Shown here: positions 26,631 to 34,120 of the stretch, piece by piece
Layout: every line of letters begins with the position of its first letter
Position numbering within the stretch: position 1 is the stretch's first letter
DNA from: CAZNPL01 sp964574815
GTDB taxonomy: Bacteria > Planctomycetota > Phycisphaerae > UBA1845
Assembly (NCBI GenBank): GCA_964574815.1
Contig: CAZNPL010000025.1
Coordinates: 1 to 64,000, forward strand
DNA: 64,000 nt
Direction: 5' to 3'
Notes under the pieces: generated by a model
Seen by the model: only the letters and a program-made list of their open reading frames with translations
The model's database searches: none
Told to the model about the DNA's origin: nothing
Translations under genes and position numbers: made by a program

Positions 26631-27106
26631 GCGCCCCGGATCGCACCATGCTCAGCGATTCGCCGGAAACGACGCGTGCGGTGGGCCGCCGCATCGGCGC
26701 CGCCCTGCGCCCCGGCGACTGCATCGCTCTGATCGGCTCGCTGGGGGCGGGCAAGACCGAGCTCGTCAAAGGCATCGCCGCCGGCGCCGAGGTGCCGCCC
26801 GGCGTCACCGTCAGCAGCCCGACGTTCGTGATCGTGAATGAATACCCCGGGCGGGTCTATCTTTACCATGTCGATGCCTACCGGCTCGGCGGCGCGGAGG
26901 AACTCGCGGCCATCGGCTTTACCGAAATGCTCGACAGCGACGGCGTCGTCATTGTGGAATGGGCGGATCGGGTGAACACGATCATGCCGTCCGACTGCGT
27001 CACGATCCGAATGGACCACGCCGGCGAGAACGCCCGCCGACTCACCGTTGCACTGCCCGCATCCGCGCCGGTGCACATCGCCGACGCCGCGATCCCGCCA
27101 GCTTGA
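26627..27106 (+). CDS. tsaE: tRNA threonylcarbamoyladenosine (t6A) ATPase TsaE
   Basis: ATPase subunit that drives the TsaBDE complex for N6-threonylcarbamoyladenosine at position 37 of ANN-reading tRNAs. 159 residues. Walker A GSLGAGKT at residues 37-44; VSSPTFVIVNEYPGRVYLYH with the conserved SPTF; HVDAYRLGGAEEL; and VVIVEWADRV (Walker B-like EW motif). Its ATG overlaps the thiL stop as ATGA. Partners TsaB and TsaD are not in the window. Confidence 0.95.
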   Translation: MSAPDRTMLSDSPETTRAVGRRIGAALRPGDCIALIGSLGAGKTELVKGIAAGAEVPPGVTVSSPTFVIVNEYPGRVYLYHVDAYRLGGAEELAAIGFTEMLDSDGVVIVEWADRVNTIMPSDCVTIRMDHAGENARRLTVALPASAPVHIADAAIPPA

Positions 27107-27186
27107 CACCCCCTCGCACCGAACCTAATGTCGCCGCGCGAGGCGCGCGGGCGCCTGACCGGGGCCGACAACTGGAGATCACCGCT

Positions 27187-27921
27187 GTGGCACGACGTGA
27201 CGGACGACGGGCTCGCGATTTACGCCCCGTCGAGATTATCCGCGGATACACCAAGTTCGCGCCGGGCTCCGTCCTCATCAAGTGCGGCGACACGCACGTT
27301 CTGTGCACCGCGTCGTTTGAGCAATCCGTCCCTGATTGGAAGAAAGGCCACGGCACCGGCTGGGTCACCGCCGAGTACGACATGCTCCCCGCCTCCACTT
27401 CGACGCGGCGCCGCCGGAACAGGTACCGCATCGACGGTCGATCCCAGGAAATCCAGCGCCTCATCGGTCGGGCGCTCCGGTCGATCGTCGACATGGAAGC
27501 GCTCGGCGAGAACACGATCATCGCTGACTGCGACGTCGTGCAGGCCGACGGCGGCACGCGGACCGCGGCCATCACCGGCGCCTACGTCGCCCTCTGCGAC
27601 GCTGTGGAGTTCGCACAGGCGCAGGGCTGGATCGAGACGTCGCCGATCAGGGACCTCGTTGCGGCGATCAGTGTCGGGATCGTCGACGGCCGCATCCTCG
27701 TGGATCTGGATTATTCCGAGGACGTCGCCGCAGAGGTCGATATGAACGTCGCCATGACCGGGTTGGGGCGTTTCGTCGAAATCCAGGGAACCGCCGAGTC
27801 GGGTGCCTATACTCGAGAGGAGGCGGACAAGATGCTCACGGCCGCCGCCGCCGGCATCAAGAAGCTGAATGAACTCCAGAGGCGGGCGCTGCGGCAGCGC
27901 CTCACTGCGGCGACCGGGTAA
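27187..27921 (+). CDS. rph: Ribonuclease PH
   Basis: Phosphorolytic 3'-5' exoribonuclease that trims tRNA 3' tails. 244 residues, typical. RDLRPVEIIRGYTKFAPGSV at the N-terminus, GWVTAEYDMLPASTSTR (the RNase PH signature, here with ST in place of the more common AT/HT), RIDGRSQEIQRLIGRALRS, DCDVVQADGGTRTAAITG, and a C-terminal NVAMTGLGRFVEIQGTAE. GTG start at 27187 preceded by GGAG; this restores the exact family N-terminus. Next in the thiL-tsaE run. Confidence 0.95.
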   Translation: MARRDGRRARDLRPVEIIRGYTKFAPGSVLIKCGDTHVLCTASFEQSVPDWKKGHGTGWVTAEYDMLPASTSTRRRRNRYRIDGRSQEIQRLIGRALRSIVDMEALGENTIIADCDVVQADGGTRTAAITGAYVALCDAVEFAQAQGWIETSPIRDLVAAISVGIVDGRILVDLDYSEDVAAEVDMNVAMTGLGRFVEIQGTAESGAYTREEADKMLTAAAAGIKKLNELQRRALRQRLTAATG

Positions 27922-27960
27922 CAATGCGACGACCTCGATGCATTCAGCTTGCACATACTC

Positions 27961-28734
27961 ATGAAACGAACAAACGCCAAAACGTGGCCACTCTGGCTCG
28001 CTCCGGCGATTCTCGCCTGCGCAGGCTGCCAGACGATGCGCGGCGAGCCGTGGACGATCGAGTGCCTCGAGCTGGCAGGACCAAACCACCGCGCGAACGC
28101 TGCGGCCATCGCCGACGTGCTGAGAACCACCAAAGGTGTCGACGCCGACAAGGTCAAGGTCCGCCACACCGAGCACGACAGCAAGATTTACTATGGCCGC
28201 TATCTCCGGGAGATCGACCGCCTGGAGGGCGTACGCGAGATTCCCGAGGAGCTGATACGCGATCTCGAGATGATCAAGGAGCTGTACGACGACCGAGGCC
28301 GGCGCATTTTCCTGGCGGCCCGCATGGTGCCCGTCCCGATCGAAGACAAGGGCCCGCCCGAGTGGAACCTCGAGAATGTCGACGGCGAATACAGCCTGCA
28401 GGTGGCCGTCTTCTTCCCCACCCCGGAGGTGCGAGATTTCAAGCAGGCGGCGGTCGCCTACACCCGTCATCTTCGCGGTGAGGGTTATGAGGCCTACTAC
28501 CACCACGGTCGATCAAAAAGCATCGTCACCGTAGGCGTGTTTGGACCCGATGCAGTCACTCGAGAGGCCAGCGCGGTCGGGTACAGTGACGAGGTGCGCG
28601 AGCTGCAGCGACAGGAGAACTTCAAGTACAACCTCACCAACGGCGCCATCTGGACGGCCAGCGTCGATGGCGAGAAGGCCCCGGTTCGCTCACTCCTGGT
28701 CCGAATCCCCAAGGGACAGGACGAAGCGTTTTGA
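27961..28734 (+). CDS. Putative lipoprotein of unknown function
   Basis: Exported protein of 257 residues. A signal peptide with lipobox LACAGC ends at a Cys about residue 26. The mature part alternates charged helices (EIDRLEGVREIPEELIRDLE) and beta strands, and ends with a segment resembling a SPOR-like beta-alpha fold (AVAYTRHLRGEGYEAYYHHG then SIVTVGVFG). I do not recognise the family. The ATG was chosen because it begins the signal peptide; no good ribosome binding site is visible. Its stop overlaps the TTG start of rdgB, so it belongs to the same operon. Confidence 0.7.
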   Translation: MKRTNAKTWPLWLAPAILACAGCQTMRGEPWTIECLELAGPNHRANAAAIADVLRTTKGVDADKVKVRHTEHDSKIYYGRYLREIDRLEGVREIPEELIRDLEMIKELYDDRGRRIFLAARMVPVPIEDKGPPEWNLENVDGEYSLQVAVFFPTPEVRDFKQAAVAYTRHLRGEGYEAYYHHGRSKSIVTVGVFGPDAVTREASAVGYSDEVRELQRQENFKYNLTNGAIWTASVDGEKAPVRSLLVRIPKGQDEAF

Positions 28735-29339
28735 ACGCCGCACGAACTATCCTGATCGCAACCGGAAACCGCGGAAAGCTGCGAGAGATCAGCGAGATCA
28801 TGGCCGACGTGCCCGTCCGGTGGCTCACCCTGAGTGACTTCCCCGACATTCCCGAAGCCGTCGAGGATGCCGATTCGTTCGCCGGCAACGCCGCGTTGAA
28901 GGCGCGCCATTACAGCAACGCCGCCGGCATCTGGACACTGGCCGATGACAGCGGACTGGAAGTGGATGCCCTTGAGGGCGCGCCGGGCGTTCATTCCGCC
29001 CGCTACGCCGGATTGCCGCGTGACGACGCCGCCAACAATCGAAAGCTGATTCAAAAGCTGAGCGGTGTGGACCTGTCGGATCGAACCGCGCGCTTCCGCT
29101 GTGCCGTCGCGCTCGCCGATCGGGACCGCATACTCGCCACCGCCGAGGGGACCGTGGAAGGCCGCGTAGTTGACGAACCCCGGGGGCACAACGGTTTCGG
29201 CTACGATCCGCACTTCTGGGTGCCGGAACACGGCATGACCGCCGCCGAAATGCCCGCAGCCCTCAAAAACAGCATCAGCCATCGCGGAAGGGCCCTCGCC
29301 GCCATCAAACCGCGTCTGGTTGAATTGCTCGACGCATAA
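28731..29339 (+). CDS. rdgB: Non-canonical purine NTP pyrophosphatase (RdgB/HAM1)
   Basis: House-cleaning enzyme hydrolysing ITP, dITP and XTP to monophosphates. 202 residues. ILIATGNRGKLREI (the S/T-x-N-x-x-K nucleotide-binding start), ADDSGLEVDALEGAPGVHSA-type block (seen as ADDSGLEVDAL and GVHSARYAG), and NGFGYDPHFWVPE and SHRGRAL are all present. The start is TTG, overlapping the lipoprotein stop. The downstream 315 bases are non-coding. Confidence 0.95.
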   Translation: MNAARTILIATGNRGKLREISEIMADVPVRWLTLSDFPDIPEAVEDADSFAGNAALKARHYSNAAGIWTLADDSGLEVDALEGAPGVHSARYAGLPRDDAANNRKLIQKLSGVDLSDRTARFRCAVALADRDRILATAEGTVEGRVVDEPRGHNGFGYDPHFWVPEHGMTAAEMPAALKNSISHRGRALAAIKPRLVELLDA

Positions 29340-29654
29340 ACCATTCGCGCCGGATCCACGGCGAAATGGGACCAACACGGCTCGCCGCACGACGGCCAAT
29401 CGACGGGCATGAAGGCGTGACAGAACCGGCGGCCGTTGGTCAACTTACGGTTTAAGGGAGGGCGCGGTTCCTGCCGACCGGCGCGGGGGCAGCGGTTCCG
29501 GCGCATGCCCACCGGCGCATCCAAAATCGAGTGCCGCCGCAAGTGCCGCGGACCCAAGAACCAAGGCAGCGGCGGTCCCGTGTTGTCGAAACGCCTGTTC
29601 TGACTACAATGCCCGGTTTGATCACGTTTGCGTCGAGAGTGGGAGAACCCATCA
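29340..29654. other. Intergenic, no gene seen
   Basis: About 315 bases before the arginine decarboxylase. It should hold the promoter of the polyamine cluster, but I see no clear -35/-10 pair, riboswitch fold or palindrome. GGGAGA near its right end serves the TTG start of the next gene. Confidence 0.4.
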
Positions 29655-30209
29655 TTGGAAACACAGTCCGTCCCGAAAGAGATGTTTTTCACGAAGGGAG
29701 TCGGCAAACACCGCCAGTCCCTCCAATCTTTCGAAGAAGCTTTGCGAAACGCAGGAATCGCTCGCTATAACCTCGTCCGCGTCAGCAGCATCTTTCCGCC
29801 CGACTGCAAAATTGTGTCCAGGCAAGCCGGGCTCCAGAAGCTCATCACCGGCGCGATTACACACTGCGTCATCGCGGAATGCCGCACCAACGAGCCCAAT
29901 CGGCTCGCCTGTGCCGGCATCGGCTTGGCCGTTCCGGCGGTCAAAGGTCGATACGGGTATATCTCCGAGCACCACGGCTACGGGCTGACGCACCGCCGCT
30001 GCAGCGACCTCGTCGAGGACATGGCCGCCGCCATGCTCGGCACGACCTACGGGATCGAGCTCGACCCCGACACCGCTTACGATGAGCGCCTCGAAATCTA
30101 CAAGGCCAAGGGGTTCAGCGTCCGAACCCGCGCCGTCGTTCAGACTGCTGAGGGCGACAAGAACGGTCTCTGGACCACCGTCGTCGCGGCCGCCGTATTC
30201 TGCGGCTAG
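29655..30209 (+). CDS. Pyruvoyl-dependent arginine decarboxylase
   Basis: Decarboxylates arginine to agmatine with a self-made pyruvoyl group instead of PLP. About 184 residues. FFTKGVGKHRQSLQSFEEAL is the family N-terminus. The autocleavage site is VSSIFPP (Ser-Ser at about residues 44-45); the second Ser becomes the pyruvoyl group. The large-subunit part has GRYGYISEHHG and the C-terminal GLWTTVVAAAVF. I use a TTG start with GGGAGA upstream; an ATG 27 bases later is possible. First gene of the polyamine cluster. Confidence 0.93.
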   Translation: METQSVPKEMFFTKGVGKHRQSLQSFEEALRNAGIARYNLVRVSSIFPPDCKIVSRQAGLQKLITGAITHCVIAECRTNEPNRLACAGIGLAVPAVKGRYGYISEHHGYGLTHRRCSDLVEDMAAAMLGTTYGIELDPDTAYDERLEIYKAKGFSVRTRAVVQTAEGDKNGLWTTVVAAAVFCG

Positions 30210-30229
30210 ACAACCCTGCGGAGGTGATG

Positions 30230-31372
30230 ATGACCGACGGACACGATCGATCGCCGGGCTGTCGGGGCAGCAACCCGTGGCTCCAGGGACCGCCCATCGA
30301 ACCGCTGCAGCTCGAAGGCAACGAACAGGTCGCCGACATGATCGACGACGTCTTCGCCGCCAGCGGTTTCAACGCCCGCCGACTGGCCGAGGGCGCCCGG
30401 CTCTACAGCCGGATGATCGACGCCGATGCCACCATCTGCCTCACCGTCGCCGGCGCCATGACCCCCATTGGCATGAGCGGCCTGTTCCGAACCCTGATCG
30501 AACGCGGCTTCGTCGATTTCATCATCTCCACCGGCGCCAACCTCTATCACGACCTGCACCGCACTTTTGACTTGCCTATGGTGCAGGGATCGCCCGACGT
30601 CGATGACAACGAACTCGCCGACGAAAGCATCGCACGAATATACGACGTCTTCATCCACGACGACGAAACGCTGATGGCCACCGACAAGATCATCCTCGAC
30701 GCCTTGGCCGAGTTCGACCCGAGCGAGCCGTTCTCAACTGCGACGCTCCACCACGCCCTCGGCACGGCCATCCTGCAGAAAGCGCCGCATCCGGAAAAGT
30801 CCTTCGTCGCGGCTGCCGCTGACTATGACGTGCCCATCTACACCTCATCCCCGGGCGACTCCTCGATCGGCATGAACCTCATCGTCCCGCACATGTTCCA
30901 CAAGCCTTTGCAGCTCAACCCGCTCGTGGACGTGATCGAAACGGCCGCCATCGTCCGCGCCGCCGACCGCAACGGCGTCGTCGAGATCGGCGGTGGCTCG
31001 CCCAAGAACTTCTACCTCCAGACCCAGCCCACTCTTCACCAGATTCTCAATGACGACAGCAAGGGCGGACACGATTACTTCCTCCAGCTCACCACCGACT
31101 CCCCCCACTGGGGCGGCCTCTCCGGCGCAACGCCCGCCGAGGCCCGAAGCTGGGGCAAGGTCAAGGACGCCTATCGGAACAACGTTGTGGTCTACTCGTG
31201 TGCCTCGCTCACCTTCCCGCTGATTGCCCAGTACGTCCTCCAGCGCAACAAGCCGCGGACGCCGCGCCGCCTGCTGCCGAGCGTCGGCGATATGGTCGAA
31301 ACGCTCCGCGAAGTCGCCTGCCACAACCCGGTCTTCAAGAAGTGCTACGAGGGCGTCTATCAGATCAGGTGA
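30230..31372 (+). CDS. Deoxyhypusine-synthase-like protein (probable polyamine aminopropyl/aminobutyl transferase)
   Basis: NAD-dependent transferase of the deoxyhypusine synthase family, 380 residues. LTVAGAMTPIGMSGLFRTLI and STGANLYHDLH form the NAD/spermidine site; PGDSSIGMNL follows; and EARSWGKVKDAY holds the catalytic Lys equivalent. Bacteria have no deoxyhypusine-modified eIF5A, and bacterial members are known to make or use homospermidine or spermidine-type polyamines. Its place between an arginine decarboxylase and an agmatinase-like gene supports a polyamine role. GGAGG lies 5 bases before the ATG used; two in-frame starts lie just upstream. Confidence 0.88.
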   Translation: MTDGHDRSPGCRGSNPWLQGPPIEPLQLEGNEQVADMIDDVFAASGFNARRLAEGARLYSRMIDADATICLTVAGAMTPIGMSGLFRTLIERGFVDFIISTGANLYHDLHRTFDLPMVQGSPDVDDNELADESIARIYDVFIHDDETLMATDKIILDALAEFDPSEPFSTATLHHALGTAILQKAPHPEKSFVAAAADYDVPIYTSSPGDSSIGMNLIVPHMFHKPLQLNPLVDVIETAAIVRAADRNGVVEIGGGSPKNFYLQTQPTLHQILNDDSKGGHDYFLQLTTDSPHWGGLSGATPAEARSWGKVKDAYRNNVVVYSCASLTFPLIAQYVLQRNKPRTPRRLLPSVGDMVETLREVACHNPVFKKCYEGVYQIR

Positions 31373-31377
31373 GCCGG

Positions 31378-32259
31378 ATGGTGGCCGCAGAACGCATCCC
31401 CGACAACTTCCTCGAGCTCGAGCCGAAGTTCAGCAGTTACGACGACGCCCGCTATGCCGTCCTGCCCATCCCCTACGACGCCGCGGCCAGCTACAACCCC
31501 GGCGCACGCCACGGCCCTGCAGCCATCATAGACGCCTCCCACCACGTGGAACTCTTCGACGAGGAGCTGCTCGCTGAATTCCACACCGCCGGAATCGCTA
31601 CGCTCGAACCCTTAGCGCCCAACATGTCCGGTCCCGCCGCGATGCATGAGGACATCGCGCAGGTCGCCCGGAAAATCGTCAGAGACGGCAAAACGCTGCT
31701 GGGCCTCGGCGGCGACCACAGCGTAACCAGCGGCCTCGTGCGCGCCGTCGCCTCGCGTCACAAGAAGCTCTCCGTGCTCCAGATCGACGCCCACCCCGAC
31801 CTGCGTGACACCTTCGAGCAGACGCCGTATTCCCATGCCTGCGTCATGCGCCGCGTGACAGACACGGACGTGCCGCTCGTTCCCGTTGGGATTCGCTGCG
31901 TGGCGAAGGAGGAGCATCGCTTCATGAAGCGAGCGGGAATCACGCCCGTCACCGCCCGCGACTGCCACGAATCCGACGACTGGCTCGACCGCGTCCTCGA
32001 CGGTCTCGGTGACACCGTTTATATCACGATCGACATCGACGCCTTCGACCCCGCCTTCGCCCCCGGCACCGGCACGCCCGAGCCGGGCGGTCTCGACTGG
32101 TACCAGGTTATCACACTCCTACGCCTCGTCGCCGCCGAGAAAAGCGTCGTCGCCGCCGACGTGGTCGAGGTCATGCCCGTCCCCGGCCAGGTCGTCACCG
32201 AATTCCTCGCCGCCCGCCTTCTCTACAAACTCATCTGCTACATCGAATCCGAACGCTAA
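31378..32259 (+). CDS. speB: Agmatinase-family ureohydrolase
   Basis: Manganese enzyme predicted to hydrolyse agmatine to putrescine and urea, or N1-aminopropylagmatine to spermidine. 293 residues. Metal ligands: GLGGDHSVTSG, QIDAHPDLRD (DAHxD) and TIDIDAFDPAFAPGTGTPEPG (DxDxxDP). The family start PYDAAASYNPGARHGPAAI is intact. It begins 5 bases after the deoxyhypusine-synthase-like stop, so the three genes form one operon converting arginine to polyamines. Confidence 0.93.
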   Translation: MVAAERIPDNFLELEPKFSSYDDARYAVLPIPYDAAASYNPGARHGPAAIIDASHHVELFDEELLAEFHTAGIATLEPLAPNMSGPAAMHEDIAQVARKIVRDGKTLLGLGGDHSVTSGLVRAVASRHKKLSVLQIDAHPDLRDTFEQTPYSHACVMRRVTDTDVPLVPVGIRCVAKEEHRFMKRAGITPVTARDCHESDDWLDRVLDGLGDTVYITIDIDAFDPAFAPGTGTPEPGGLDWYQVITLLRLVAAEKSVVAADVVEVMPVPGQVVTEFLAARLLYKLICYIESER

Positions 32260-32338
32260 GCACGCACGGTGCCCCATTCGAGGTGCCCCGTACCTTCGCG
32301 AAGCCAAGGGGGGGAGGGACTTGCCAAACGCCGGGGGC

Positions 32339-32369
32339 CACTGGTCCGCCTCAGGCGGACCCACCAGTG
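32339..32369. repeat. Dispersed palindrome, CACTGG-GTCCGCC type
   Basis: Arms GTCCGCC (32344-32350) and GGCGGAC (32354-32360) with a TCA loop, flanked by outer arms CACTGG and CCAGTG. A close relative lies at 54353-54381 and a looser one at 63834-63869. It sits 80 bases after speB, so a transcription-terminating or RNA-stabilising role is possible. No T-run follows. Confidence 0.65.
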
Positions 32370-32397
32370 TCGAATATGCCAGAGGTTGATTCCGATG

Positions 32398-32421
32398 CCA
32401 TGCCCACGCTCGTGTGGGCAT
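32398..32421. repeat. Hairpin with arms CATGCCCAC / GTGGGCATG
   Basis: A second strong palindrome 30 bases after the previous one: CATGCCCACG, a short loop, then CGTGTGGGCATG. A decayed copy is visible at about 23043-23067. The 32260-32543 interval between speB and thiS holds these two hairpins and no gene. I looked for a TPP riboswitch before thiS and did not find its conserved loops. Confidence 0.6.
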
Positions 32422-32543
32422 GTGTGGCCAAGCACTGGCCGCAGCGTCCACTGAGACTACCACTTCCACGTCACGTTGCTGCCCCAACGAACCCCCTTAT
32501 AATCCCCCTGACTGGAAACAGAGCGACCGGCAATCGTAGACCC

Positions 32544-32744
32544 ATGCAACTCAACGTGAACGGTAAAACCGAGCAGCTCGACAACGTCGCTACGGTCGGC
32601 GATTTGCTCCGAACCTTCGACTTGGCCCCGATCCGGGTGGCCGTCGAGGTCAACAAGGAGCTGGTCCCCCGCAAGACCTTCGATGAAACCCCGTTACACG
32701 ACGGCGACGACGTCGAAATCGTTACCTTCGTGGGAGGCGGCTGA
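32544..32744 (+). CDS. thiS: Sulfur carrier protein ThiS
   Basis: Ubiquitin-like sulfur carrier of 66 residues for thiazole synthesis. Begins MQLNVNGKTEQL and ends VEIVTFVGGG; the C-terminal Gly-Gly is adenylated and thiocarboxylated by ThiF-type enzymes. Its stop overlaps the thiG start (TGATG), the usual thiSG arrangement. Confidence 0.95.
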   Translation: MQLNVNGKTEQLDNVATVGDLLRTFDLAPIRVAVEVNKELVPRKTFDETPLHDGDDVEIVTFVGGG

Positions 32745-33589
32745 TGACACACGAAACTTATCGCGTCGGATCATTCGAGTTCACATCTCGACTCTTCGTC
32801 GGAACCGGCAAGTACGCCGACTTCGAGACCATGAATGCCGCCCTCGATGCATCCGGCTGCCAGGTCGTCACCGTGGCCATCCGCCGGGACGTGCTCGATT
32901 CCGAAGGACGCACCAAACAGGGCAACATCCTCGATCACCTCGACCTGAGCCGAATCACCGTGCTGCCCAACACCGCCGGCTGCTTCAACGCCGCCGACGC
33001 CGTCCGTTCGGCCCGGCTCAGCCGTGAGCTTCTGGAAGGCCTCGGCAACTCCGGCGCCAAATGGGTCAAGCTCGAAGTGCTCGCCGACAAGAAAACCCTG
33101 CTGCCCGAACCCATCGGCACCGTAGAGGCCGCCAAGGAACTGGTAAACCTGGACTTCGAAGTCCTCGTCTACACCAACGACGACCCCATCCTCGCCAAAC
33201 GGCTGAAGGACATCGGTGCCGTCAGCGTCATGCCGGCCGGCTCCCCCATCGGCAGCGGCCAGGGCATCCTCAACCCCGCCAACATCCGACTGTGCATCGA
33301 GTATCTCAAGGAAGACGACCCCGAGTACCCCGTCATCGTCGACGCCGGCGTGGGAACGGCCTCCGACGTCACCATTGCCATGGAACTCGGCTCCGACGGC
33401 GTGTTGCTCAACACAGGCATAGCAGGCGCGCAGGACCCCGTCCGGATGGCCACCGCGATGAACCATGCCATCGAGGCCGGTCGGCTGGCGTACCTGTCCG
33501 GACGAATTCCGAGGAAGCGTTACGCCACGGCCTCCTCCCCGATCGAAGGCGTGATCGCATCAACCGGACCCGCTTCGAAATCCGTCTAG
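32744..33589 (+). CDS. thiG: Thiazole synthase ThiG
   Basis: Makes the thiazole phosphate moiety of thiamine from deoxyxylulose 5-phosphate, dehydroglycine and ThiS thiocarboxylate. 281 residues. SRLFVGTGKY at the N-terminus, NTAGCFNAADAV, the Schiff-base Lys in WVKLEV, KTLLPEPIGT, VMPAGSPIGSGQGILNP and VDAGVGTASDVTIAMELGSD are all present. The C-terminus (about residues 260-281) is slightly longer than the E. coli form. Coupled to thiS by a TGATG overlap. Confidence 0.96.
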   Translation: MTHETYRVGSFEFTSRLFVGTGKYADFETMNAALDASGCQVVTVAIRRDVLDSEGRTKQGNILDHLDLSRITVLPNTAGCFNAADAVRSARLSRELLEGLGNSGAKWVKLEVLADKKTLLPEPIGTVEAAKELVNLDFEVLVYTNDDPILAKRLKDIGAVSVMPAGSPIGSGQGILNPANIRLCIEYLKEDDPEYPVIVDAGVGTASDVTIAMELGSDGVLLNTGIAGAQDPVRMATAMNHAIEAGRLAYLSGRIPRKRYATASSPIEGVIASTGPASKSV

Positions 33590-33610
33590 ACCACGTGAGG
33601 AATCCGACCC

Positions 33611-34063
33611 GTGGGCCGACAGCGGCGGAATACCATCCTTCTCTGGATCATCGCCCTGGGCCTGGCCAACTTTGTGCTCTACACACTCAGCTACTGGTAC
33701 CTCGGCGGCGACGCTCCCAACGGCGCTTACCAGGACGGGCACTACTTCCTCAGAGGCCACTTTATCTGGTCCGGCACCGGCCGGCTGTCCGACGCCGTCC
33801 CCCGCGGCATCTGGCTGTACAGCTTTATCCACTCCATCACCATCTGGCCGACCATCGCCGCCGTGCTGGTCTCAATGCTGATCCTCGCCCGCCCGCACAT
33901 CATCGCCACCATGAAGTCCGACGCCCCCGTCCGCGGCAACACCTATGTCGCCATCTGCATCACCGTCATCGTCCTCGTGACAGCGGCTTCGACGCTCTTC
34001 TTCGTCATCGACTTCGTTCGAGCGCTCCTGACAATTGCCGACGGTGGCACTTACAACGTGTAG
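33611..34063 (+). CDS. Small three-helix membrane protein, unknown
   Basis: 150 residues with hydrophobic segments at about 8-28 (TILLWIIALGLANFVLYTLS), 68-92 (SFIHSITIWPTIAAVLVSML) and 113-140 (YVAICITVIVLVTAASTLFF). The first loop is aromatic and predicted to be outside. GTG start 22 bases after thiG, preceded by GAGGAA, so it may be cotranscribed with thiSG. I do not recognise the family. Confidence 0.72.
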   Translation: MGRQRRNTILLWIIALGLANFVLYTLSYWYLGGDAPNGAYQDGHYFLRGHFIWSGTGRLSDAVPRGIWLYSFIHSITIWPTIAAVLVSMLILARPHIIATMKSDAPVRGNTYVAICITVIVLVTAASTLFFVIDFVRALLTIADGGTYNV

Positions 34064-34120
34064 TGCGGACCACACAGTCCGCCCGCCCGTTGAAGGGGAT
34101 TCTGCTGCCGGGCGAGTCGC

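Noticed and set aside
32260..32543. Possible TPP riboswitch before thiS-thiG
   Set aside because: I looked for the conserved CTGAGA and ACCTGA-type loops and did not find them; only two unrelated hairpins are present.
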